Position numbers and translations under genes: made by a program. Shown here piece after piece: positions 54,601 to 64,000 of a stretch of DNA of 64,000 bases (the stretch's first letter is position 1; each line of letters begins with the position of its first letter). Origin of the DNA: Paulownia fortunei (taxonomy: Eukaryota; Streptophyta; Magnoliopsida; Lamiales; Paulowniaceae); the NCBI GenBank assembly GCA_019321725.1, contig CM033109.1, forward strand, positions 23,715,993 to 23,779,992. The letters are read 5' to 3'. Under the pieces are notes generated by a model. The model was not told where the DNA came from. It worked only from the letters and a program-made list of their open reading frames with translations, and searched no databases.

Positions 54601-57509
54601 ATGTTTCCATGGATAGTTGCTTGTATTTTCATCGGCTGTATAATATTGAACCAGTTTTCTAAGGATATTTGTAACGTAGATGAAGATGGCTTCATAAAGA
54701 ATTGTTTATCCTTTATCTTGTCCTATTTTAAGCTGCAGTCTCAACATACTCTTAGTATGACTTTGGTCCTCTTAATTTCAGCTCAATAGCTTTCAGCTGG
54801 TATTGCCTAATAAACCTAGAAGTATAGCTCAAAGTTTGCTGCTACACATCGTAGAAGCCACATTTTCTATAAATTATGCAGCTAAACATAATAGTAGTTG
54901 GTTTTTTAGAATGTCTATATCTGAGAAAATTTTCGCATGTTTTTCTGTATTCATTGAACCTTGTGATACTTCCACTTTAATTGAGAAATCATTTTAGTGT
55001 GACTCCTTGCTCAATGAATTTTTTGTTTGGAAATCCATGGACAGTGCCACTGTTTTTGGAGTTTCTACCGAATCAATGCAGCTGTCTTATGATCTGCGAG
55101 GCAATAGTATTCCAACTATCCTCCTGCTTTTGCAGAGGCATTTGTATTCCCAAGGTGGCCTGCAGGTGCGTCACTGTGTTTGTCTTGGTGTTTATGTAAA
55201 ACTGCATAGAATAACCCCAGCAACATTTTGTGCACCACCAACATATATTGTATGACTAGCCTACTCTCATACTGGTATATGCAGGCTGAAGGGATTTTCA
55301 GAATTACTGCAGGAAACAGCCAGGAGGAGTATGTTAGGGACCAATTGAACAGAGGAGTGGTTCCTGAAGGCATCGACGTGCACTGTTTGGCAGGCCTGAT
55401 CAAGGTAACTAAATTTAGAGCAAGGTGCTTTAGATGGATTTTGTTTCTTTGATTCTTATTGGTAGATATTAGAATAACATGACTTTTCATAGAACTGATT
55501 ACTAGTATATTCTTAACACTGTTATTAACTGGACCAAGTGGCTTATTCTATGATACTGAGCCAGAAGACTAAAATTGATTCGAAGAGAAAACTAAGAAAC
55601 CTTACGAATGTGACCAAATATTCTTGGTGAATGACTTTGATTATTGTGTTGTCTTATTTGATTTGTCACTGAAAGCAATTAGATTAAGGTGATGAAATAG
55701 CACATCTACATCAATCTACTACTGAATTTGTTGCACTATACTTAAGAGGGGCTGTGGTGGCAATGAACTTTTAGATGAGTAAGCAATATGGTCATGCTAA
55801 CAGCCATCCAAGTTTGGCTTCTGGCTCTCTGTCTGACTAGGTTCAAAGCCATAAAAGCTTCAATATGTTGCCAACTAGTCCTACTATAGTGGTGCATGTA
55901 TAGTACAACTCGTTTTTCAACTCCAAGTGCAGTCTTTCATGATTTCTTTTCATTTCAGTTATTTAATTTAATTCATTTTATCTTTAAATGCTATATTTGT
56001 ATTCTCCTCTTGAAGTACACATGAAGAAAATCACCAAAGCGCCTGCATATTTCATTGACTTCTATCTATTGGAAATATTTCATCGAGTATATTCAGAAAA
56101 AAAATGTTTTATATGTAGTTACTTTTGTTTCATAAAATGAAGATAGCTTTCTGTCTTTTGCACGTCTGGTATCAACATCTTCATGTGGTCCGTGTAGGCT
56201 TGGTTTAGAGAACTCCCCAGAGGGGTATTGGATTCCCTTTCTCCTGAGCAGGTGATGCAATGCCAGTCAGAAGAGGACTGTGATGCACTAGTAAGGCTTC
56301 TACCCCCAACAGAAGCTGCTCTGTTGGATTGGGCAATCAACCTAATGGCTGATGTCGTCCAAGAGGAACATCTAAACAAGATGAATGCACGCAACATAGC
56401 CATGGTGTTTGCTCCTAACATGACACAGGTGACTCTTCATTTGATTTGTTCTAAGACGTGTATCTATCTTTCAGATATTTACCCAATGTCCAATTGGATC
56501 CTTACCATGCAACTGATTCCATGGCTAATGTTCTTGGAGTTGATACATGACCTTTTTAGTTATTCAAATATGTTTTGCAATCTGTACCCAAACAAAAGGC
56601 TTGTATTTTATCTTTGCAAGTGAACAAGAAAAAGGTTAGGAATCAAGATGCTTGCAGGTTCAGCACTCTATCTATGCATTTGGAACAAAAACTTTACACA
56701 CACCCATGAATTAAAGAAATTTCCAGAGTTATTTCAAACTTTACATTTGATTGGGAAAGTGATATGTATATCTTGGTTGATGTATATATCTCCAGATTCT
56801 CACCACTAAAACCATCTCATGTATCAAGAGTAAAAAGTGCAACCATTACATCCGCCCAATATGTTTTCTATGGATTAGTGTCCTTGTCTTCCTAATTATG
56901 TTTGGGTTTTGTGTCCAGATGGCCGATCCATTGACTGCATTGATGTATGCAGTACAAGTGATGAACTTCCTTAAGACTCTAATAGAGAAGACTTTACGAG
57001 AAAGAGGAGATTCTGTTATAGAACCAGCACCTATTCCACACAGGGAGCCTTCTGATGACAACGGGCATCAGAGCTTTTCACAAGTGCATCAGGAAAATCC
57101 TGGTGAATCAATTGAAGAGACAGTATTGGCCTTTGTGGTGGAGGATCCTGGTTCAGATAGTGGTTCCGAAACTAACCAAGTAGATAACATCACTGATGAG
57201 GATTATCTTAGTTATTCAACTTCTACTGAAGAATCTGATGAAAGTGGGTCTTGTGAAACTCCTGCTGAAGTCTACAGACTTGCCTGTCCAAGAGAAGCTA
57301 AAGTAATGAACGGTCTGCAGAATCAGTTTGAAGAGAAGAAGAGCAGCAAAACAGGCCAATCAAATGATTCCCACCAGACAAAATCTGAATCAAGAATTGA
57401 TGGTCGGCAAGCTGTAGATTTAGCTACGAAAATTGATTACATGAGCAAGGGAATTAGCAATTTGAGCCGTATAAATTCAATGACAGAACGGTGTGAAGCA
57501 TGGCGGTGA
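51653..57509 (+). CDS. RopGAP: CRIB and RhoGAP domain protein
   Basis: Switches off plant Rho GTPases (ROP/RAC) by stimulating GTP hydrolysis at the plasma membrane. Exons are 51653-52101, 55045-55165, 55285-55404, 56198-56428 and 56919-57509, joining in frame to 503 residues; intron 1 is 2.9 kb. The N-terminus is Ser-rich then strongly acidic, with LSLLALLVTLFRKSFW at 67-82. The CRIB motif is at about 111-127 (IGWPTDVQHVNHVTFDRF). The RhoGAP domain spans about 152-330 (VFGVSTESMQLSYDLRGN). Its arginine finger is Arg196 in AEGIFRITAGN, and the helix WAINLMADVVQEEHLNKMN and IAMVFAPNMTQ are conserved. The C-terminal third is acidic and Ser-rich. A CRIB before a GAP domain is specific to plant RopGAPs. 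The ATG at 51653 is the first in frame. The call is very sure. Confidence 0.95.
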
Positions 57510-58998
57510 ATGGAGGTCCACGGCTCTCTGCCCTGACTGATTTTCTGATATAACCTTTTACCCCTTTGATTCTGAAGTGATACTTGTCCAAAGTCTGTGT
57601 GTGTTTTTACCTGTTACTGTTGCTGGGTGGTGGTTGCTTAATCTGTTGAAGTTGTTCCGTGTATGCATTGTTAGAAAAACCTGTTAACTGAATACTGAGA
57701 TGTGATTTCAAACTGTATGATTTCATCTTGCCATCCATAAAGCTCATCTTTTATATTCTTAATATGAGGACAGGGCTGCCATTGTAGAAGCCTTGCAAAC
57801 ACGATAGCACCTAAATCAGTGGATACAAACGCCATTCGTTTACAACCCTGCTGTAGGATATGCATAGTTTGATGCACCAGGACCACAGCAGAGACATGAA
57901 ATTAGATGCCCTCTGCCAGTGACTTGATAGAAGATTGCACTGAACCACTAAGCAACCATGTGGCTGGACTTTATTGTCTTCTGTTGTCTGCTTTCGTGCA
58001 GTCTACTATTCTGATTCCTCTATCTCACTTTAAATTACGTCATGGAAATTGAAAGACAGGATCCATCATTTTCTGAAAATATATCTAACAATCATGAAGG
58101 ATCAAACAGGAATATTCTCAATTTTTTTTTTTTTTTTTTGCATCTTCACATGCAGTGTTTGGAGGCAAAGATCTACATATTATTGGGCTGAAGTCATTGC
58201 ATGCAAATCTTGTTCAGATAAGGAAACAGATTGATTCAGTTTAGGGTCACTTCACTAGAAATTGACCTCCATAAAACTTTCATACCTCATCATCAGTATC
58301 CTTCCGGATTGGGTCATGCCAAACATGGAAAAAAAATTACACAACATCCACTGATATGGTTGTTCAGGGTCTATGTTCTCTTGCCAATCACATCAACATA
58401 CTCTGTAAGCACTGCACAACATAATGTGATTAGGAATTGCAAGAAAGTTCACAACTTATGACCTCAGAGTGCTGAAAACTTGTCATCCTTAAATCATTAA
58501 CAGAAAGAAAAAACGGGGGTTTTACTATTTTTGATGTCTTTGAATAAAATTTCTGTTACAGAGAAGTGATGAAAATCCCACCAATAAAGGGGAGAATTAC
58601 AAGGGAAGTTTGGCTGAGTTGAACACTTTTTTGGGATAAAAACAGATGATATGATAACTATAAAGACTCTCTGGTCAAGCCAATTTTTACTGAGGGGAAA
58701 GATAAGGATCCAAGAATTTTATAAATTGTGACCACCAAATTCAAAAAGTCTCTATAACCACCCATCCTCATTCCACTGCCAGTTGAAAGGTAGCCCGGAA
58801 AGCAGCACCCCTAATAAATAGTTCTCATATTTCTTGACTTTATCAGCAACAATCTCATGCCCTTCCCGTGTATATCTCACTGTTGAATTCACACACACAA
58901 TCTCTTTGATCACCAGCTATTAGTATTATATCCTATATATGTTTTTTTGCCCATTTGTTATCATTCTAGAAAACAAGAAAAACCTGCAAGGTCAAACC
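57510..58998. other. Spacer between RopGAP and the FAF-like gene
   Basis: RopGAP 3' UTR to about 57700, then intergenic DNA with a T-run at 58120-58139. The FAF-like promoter lies within about 300 bases of 58999. No coding region is seen. Confidence 0.4.
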
Positions 58999-59925
58999 AT
59001 GGCAGCCTGTGGTAGCCTAGAACACATTTTTGAGAAGCCATTGCCTGAAAATCCAACATTTCTTGAATCCCTTTCACCATGGAAACACATAAAATCCATG
59101 AAAACCATTGATGATTCTTCCTTTACGGAATTATTCGGCGAATTACATTTCAAAGAGAACCGTGTTCATTCCCCCCATGAAACATCACCACCTTCCTCCT
59201 CTCCCTTCCTTCAATCCTCTCCATCCTCATCTCTGTCTTCAAATTCGCCTTCCGCGAGCCCCGGGATTGATATTCCCAAGAGAGACAATAATGAAAGCTC
59301 AAGCGTTCATCAGGAGAAAAACCAGAGCTCTACATCAAGTTATTACCCCTCAAGCCAGAAAAAGCAATACAAGCACAGTGATAGTTTTTCTTCCATGAAT
59401 TCAGAGAGTTTGTCGCTATGCACCGAGGGGCTCGGGTTCGAGAGCTTTGATGATGTCGAGGATTTGGTAAAAACTGATGTTTGTAACAATGAATGGCAGC
59501 ATCAAGACGAGAGAAAAAGTTTCACAAGAAATACACATACAGAAAATCATCGGGGTGAGTCCAAGAGATCAAGAACAAGTAGAGGGCCATTCCCACCTCC
59601 CATTTCTTGTATAGGCAGGAGTGGGAAGCCATGGGTGTGCTTCAAATCGTACAGGCAAGATGGCAGGTTCATTCTTAAAGAAATAAGGATCCCAACTCAG
59701 GAATTCTTGCATGCATGCCGCGAAAACGGACGTTTGAAGTTGCAGTTCATTCATTCTGATGATGAAATTCTTGAGGAAGATGAAGATAATATTGAAGAAC
59801 AGAATGAAGATACAGGCAATAATGATGATGATAAACAGGAACACCCTAGGAATGAAAGGGAAGGAAGAAATGGAGACCAGATTGTAGAAACCAGAGACTG
59901 CAATATTGTCCAGGGCAGCTCATAA
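58999..59925 (+). CDS. FANTASTIC FOUR (FAF)-like protein
   Basis: A plant-specific protein. FAF proteins modulate shoot meristem size, and the Arabidopsis FAF-like relative At5g22090 (EAR1) is reported to act in abscisic-acid signalling. It is a single coding exon of 308 residues, starting at the ATG in aaaccATGG at 58999. The N-terminus is conserved (MAACGSLEHIFEKPLPENPT, then FLESLSPWKHIKSM). A Ser/Pro-rich middle follows. The box NSESLSLCTEGLGFES is at 134-149. The FAF domain is at 196-251 (GPFPPPISCIGRSGKPWVCF, then RQDGRFILKEIRIPTQEFLH, then RENGRLKLQFI). An acidic Asp/Glu/Asn tail follows from 254. It has the FAF-like arrangement with a long N-terminus rather than the short FAF1-4 form. 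I recall an FAF-like gene next to a RopGAP in Arabidopsis (At5g22390/At5g22400), so the pairing may be old. Confidence 0.9.
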   Translation: MAACGSLEHIFEKPLPENPTFLESLSPWKHIKSMKTIDDSSFTELFGELHFKENRVHSPHETSPPSSSPFLQSSPSSSLSSNSPSASPGIDIPKRDNNESSSVHQEKNQSSTSSYYPSSQKKQYKHSDSFSSMNSESLSLCTEGLGFESFDDVEDLVKTDVCNNEWQHQDERKSFTRNTHTENHRGESKRSRTSRGPFPPPISCIGRSGKPWVCFKSYRQDGRFILKEIRIPTQEFLHACRENGRLKLQFIHSDDEILEEDEDNIEEQNEDTGNNDDDKQEHPRNEREGRNGDQIVETRDCNIVQGSS

Positions 59926-60829
59926 CACAGAGGTGGGATTTTTTTGTTAGTGTAGCAGACATTTTAAGCTATACTATTCTTTTTTGTTTTTTAGCTCTAT
60001 GCAAATAAGGGGCTGAGAAGAGAAGGTGATAAATAGGAAACCAAAATTTTCACCTTTTACTGTTTGGTTTTTGTGGTCTTCTATTTTTAATTTTCTTTGG
60101 TAAAATTCTGTAGTGAATCAGACTACAGAATGAACTGTATAATTCTTGCCTTCTTCCTTTTGCTCCCCACTTCATTTGCATCAATTTTGAAATGTTAGAT
60201 TGCTTTTGGGATTTGAACAGGGATACAACAGCTTTCAAGGGCTACCTCCTCCCTGATCGTCACTTTAGCAGTATCTTTCTTTTCCAGTGTTCTATGTTAT
60301 ATTTGGACCGTAGATTTTAGTGAGATAAAGACGAAGAAGCGAAAAATCTAACTTATGGAGCGCAAAATTATATTATCTGAAGCAAGAAATTCTTTTTCTT
60401 AATGATTTCCTCACTAAAATCCAAAATCCAAATACAATATTAGTTTCTTATGTTGAATTACAGGAAAGAAGGAAAATTCTTTTTCAGACGTGATTTAGCC
60501 CAATTGGACTATATATTAATCACAATCACAAGACAGTGTAAATCATTTGTTCTGCGCTTTAATTGAGTGTGATGAATTCGATCCAAGCTGAAATTTCCCA
60601 AGCTGGTACTTCCTCTCTCAGTTCATTTAAATACTCCTGCCAATAGTTCATACTTCAGATTCAGATACCAGGATGTCCTTATTTCATATGAACTTTATCT
60701 TTTTTTTGCTCCGTACAAAAGAGAGAAAGAAAACAAAGTGAAAGATCTAAAAATTTATCTTCATCAAACAAGTGCTTCATATCTAAAGGTTGAGTTTCTC
60801 ATAAAGCCTCTCATTCTGAAAGTGTGTGC
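59926..60829. other. FAF-like 3' flank and spacer
   Basis: The 3' UTR is probably to about 60200. The rest has no recognisable gene. Confidence 0.4.
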
Positions 60830-61230
60830 CCTCTCCTTGCAAATTCATCAGAACCACCTTCTCGCTTTGTGTGTTTCAATCTGCTCATCCAAAACTTCTA
60901 AGCATTATTTGACAGTCGTCAATGATGTATATAAATGGATGTTCTTTAGTATCACTTCCTTGTATTAACCAACTACAATTATCCAGTCAATTTCCACTTC
61001 TACTCTTTTCAACTCTTTCCCAAGTGAGCATGAGTCATTTCGGATAGCCAATAATTCTGCCTCAGTTATTATACGATTGCCTCAAACCCACCACCCATAT
61101 CCCTTTGATCCCTCCAGTCGCTGCATTGTCTTGTTGGATGAGCGATGAACACACTACCATCTGTGTTTAGCTTGTGCCAACCTTTTTCAGGTCTATTGCA
61201 TCTCACCATGCCATTATCCTTGGCAGGTCC
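60830..61230 (-). pseudogene. RNase H-like (LINE-type) domain remnant
   Basis: Read on the minus strand with frame changes, this gives RPEKGWHKLNTDGSV, then GGIKGIWVVGL, then TEAELLAIRND, then KEHPFIYIIDDCQIML. That is the order of the RNase H-like domain that ends many plant non-LTR elements and their captured copies. Two stops and several shifts show decay. No RT is seen beside it. Confidence 0.7.
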
Positions 61231-61605
61231 CAAATTTTCAGAAAAATAAGGCTTTTGCCCATCAAAGAAAGGAGGGAAAACATAGTCAAATATATGAATT
61301 GTGATCCTGGTGCATTCAGAACTCCACTAGGCATACTAGTGATGTAAACCAAATCCACTTTTCTTTTTCATTCACTTTACAACATACTAGTGGGATTCTG
61401 AAATACAAGTGCCACACACAAAAATCAACTTGCCAGGTTGGGAGACAACATATGTAAAGCAACATTGTCCCCCCCTCCTATCTTGCTCTTCTTCATTTAT
61501 TTATTTATTTTGATGTACTCTAGTGCAATTGATGCAATGAAAATGAGGGGACAAGAAAGATGCCATCTTTGAAAATAATTCAATTGATATATTGATTTGA
61601 AAACA

Positions 61606-61649
<44 letters not shown>

Positions 61650-64000
61650 GCATATAATGATTTAATTTTTTAAAGGGTTCTTCTTCATTTATTTATTTTG
61701 AAAAAAAATCAGATGTAAGTTTTAAGATGGCATTGAAAATGAGTAAGCATGTCAGAAAGATGATGCAACAAGAATCAGGTTGACATAAAGCACATATTCC
61801 AAGTTACATGAATTTCTAGCAAATGCAGGTAAACTTTCCATTATATATGTAAAGAACCACACAACTAAATGACAACAGGTTGACATGCATGATTTTAAGT
61901 TCATCAGCAATCCAAATTTATGCCAGATGTAAAGATACAAAACAACCAGGTTCTTCTAAATCTACCTAAAAAATTAAAATGGCATACATCATCACAAACA
62001 ATTAAAAAATTGTTGATTTTTTATCAGCAGCAGGAAAAAAGAAAAAAAAAGAAGAAAAATAGCTGTTGCAGTGGTCCAGACCCCATGATTAGGTCCAGAA
62101 CATAATCTTGGAGCCATTATTGGCTTCCTTAGGAGACAATAAAGTCATAAAGTGTAATGACAGGGGAAATCTCCATTGAGATTGCTTGAAATCATGTCAA
62201 AATCTCAGGACAAAATCAGTCCATCCATATGCCATAGGACAAGATATCAATATAAACCCCTCTGCATATTATTGATTCAATGAGGCCAAAATTTGAGGCC
62301 ACTCAACTTCCAAGTGGATGCAGAATTCACCCAAGGCTAGCTTTTTGACAAGTAGGTGTCATCTACTCTCTCATGATATGGGACACCATCAATCATATGG
62401 AAAGATATTTCTGCTTTCAAAGAAATTCAATTTCATGCAAAAGAATCAAACCCCTTCTAGTTTATTCCACTAATCTTGGAGACAAATGGCACACATCAAG
62501 CTACACAGAGGAAAAAAAAGAAGTGATTCTTGGTCACACTTTTTACCACAAATGGTATCATTATAGGACAAAAGAGTTTTAAGAATCACTCATTCATAAA
62601 TATCAAGACAGTGATGAGAGGAGATATATTATTAGCCACTTAATATGGCTATACATGAGATAATTTCATGCCAAAAGTTATGCATGAATATGACAGATGG
62701 AACCTTCTCGAATAAAATTGAAAAAGGAAGAGTTTTTTTTTTTTGTGTCTAGGCTCATCAAGTTATAAATATGCTAAAGATTATCCATAATGATCGATCA
62801 ATGTCATTTTCCAGGCAACTGTATTTGATGCAGTTACATTGATCAGGATGGGGTAAGACTTGACATTGATGGATATAAAAAAGGCAAAGCTAAACTGCCT
62901 TTTAAGTTTTGCATTAAGCACATCCAAGAAGTCATTGACAAAACATAAAGACACATTACATTTGGGCTTTGGGTTCATTACAGTTCCAACTTTCCAACCT
63001 TAAAACCTCTCTTTGTGCTTGACAAAAGTATAATAACCCTCTAAAGTAATGACCTGGTCGATTATATGTATAAGGATTCTTATCTGCAGAAATTAAGCTA
63101 AATCAGCCACGCTACATGGACACCTTTTGTTTTCTGTAAATACTTTGGCTGCTTCTTGATCTATTCCCCCATACTTGTAGAGCTTATATTGAGAATCCAT
63201 AAAGAGTTCCTGAGAGAATGTCATGAGGGCATTTTGAGGGTTGATTCTCTTTTTTCTAGACTATAAATGATTATCTTTTATGGTGTACTCTCTTCAAATT
63301 GTATGTTTAAATAAAGTAATTCTTCATTGCCTGTGGACCTAGAGATGTTATTAGTCGAACTAAATAAATTGTGTCACTTACATTTATCCATTCGCTACTT
63401 ATCATATTTTATCATCTGAAATCATTGTCTCCTTTGATTTTGGCATAACCCTAATATGCATGTCCATCAATTAAACATAATAGAGTGGGACTTAATGAGT
63501 TGATGAGTGAAGGTAACTTGTTGGTTAGCATTTTGCATGTATGATCTCGTTAGTCATGGTTCGAAGGAGTTGGGGAACCTGAGTATCAATATTTTTTTAA
63601 AAAAATATATAATAAAAAATAAAAAAAATTAAAGTCGGTCTTTGTGATACAATGGACTGAGCAATGTATATGAAATAGTATGAAAGTAGGTTCTGAAAAT
63701 GCCATGCAGTACAGTTGGGAAACTTATCTAGCTATATATATGCCTGTGGTAGAACAAAGTAAAACTTATCGAGCTATGGCTTAGGCTGGAAAGTTATCCA
63801 GGGCTATTGTGATTAGTTCATTGAAGTTTTCCTTTTCTCCTGCCTAACAACATATTTATGTTGTTAAACTCATTAATCAGCTAAACTTTAGAATTGATTT
63901 TTTCATTCAATGAATTTCATCACGTTATAGGTGTTAGGATAATACTCAGCTAGTAAACGAGCAAACACTAAGGCTATATATGGTCCTCACAAAGAATCAG
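61231..64000. other. Gene-free right end of the window
   Basis: AT-rich, with no supported gene or RNA on either strand. The only structured item is the microsatellite at 61608-61649. Sequence is cut off by the window end. Confidence 0.4.
61608..61649. repeat. Compound (CA)n(TA)n microsatellite
   Basis: About 28 bp of CA followed directly by about 13 bp of TA. Confidence 0.9.

Noticed and set aside
60738..60968. Plus-strand frame resembling a copia integrase start (HYLTVVNDV)
   Set aside because: The same stretch reads much better on the minus strand as an RNase H-like domain (HPFIYIIDDCQIML); the integrase similarity is chance.

Overview
This window is nuclear DNA from a flowering plant, almost certainly a eudicot. 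It is AT-rich. The genes carry many GT-AG introns, and the intergenic DNA holds decayed Ty1/copia and LINE remnants and simple repeats. Every recognisable protein is a plant family member: a root-type plastid ferredoxin, a GH17 beta-1,3-glucanase, HYL1/DRB1, a CRIB-type RopGAP and a FAF-like protein. The species cannot be fixed from the sequence alone.

Layout, left to right. 1-1.9 kb: AT-rich repeats and a broken copia pol fragment. 2.0-5.1 kb (+): ribosomal protein L10a (uL1), behind a promoter of telo-boxes and repeated GGCCCA units. 6.2-8.7 kb (+): root-type ferredoxin (FD3-like), with a long leader intron. 8.7-15.2 kb: intergenic DNA with a G/C-tract inverted repeat, a 110-bp hairpin element and a LINE remnant. 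15.2-17.2 kb (+): GH17 glucanase with a GPI-type tail. 21.0-24.6 kb (-): penta-EF-hand protein (CML48-like), with a reading-frame break in exon 1. 27.2-27.7 kb (+): possible two-exon small gene of unknown function. 28.5-34.4 kb (-): HYL1/DRB1. 35.6-38.4 kb (-): NF-YB11/POLE3-like histone-fold protein. 39.8-45.8 kb (-): cytosolic prolyl-tRNA synthetase in 12 coding exons. 47.9-48.7 kb: tandem repeat array. 49.1-49.7 kb (-): small tail-anchored protein. 51.7-57.5 kb (+): RopGAP. 59.0-59.9 kb (+): FAF-like protein. 60.8-61.2 kb (-): RNase H-like remnant. The rest, to 64 kb, is gene-free.

The genes do not form a pathway. They are a conserved chromosomal neighbourhood. From memory, RopGAP (pseudogene), NF-YB11, CML48, a GH17 glucanase, FD3 and RPL10aB lie in this order at Arabidopsis At2g27440-At2g27530. 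In this window HYL1, prolyl-tRNA synthetase and the tail-anchored gene are additional, and the dephospho-CoA kinase, nitrilase-like and Sec23/24-like neighbours are not seen.

I found no CRISPR array, operon, tRNA, rRNA or defence-like cassette. The observations most worth following up are the CML48 frame break, the HYL1 N-terminal extension and 28-residue C-terminal repeats, a GC-AG intron in RPL10A, the alternative glucanase C-termini, and the unidentified small gene at 27.2 kb. All exon models come from reading splice sites and family resemblance by eye; no alignment or expression data were available.
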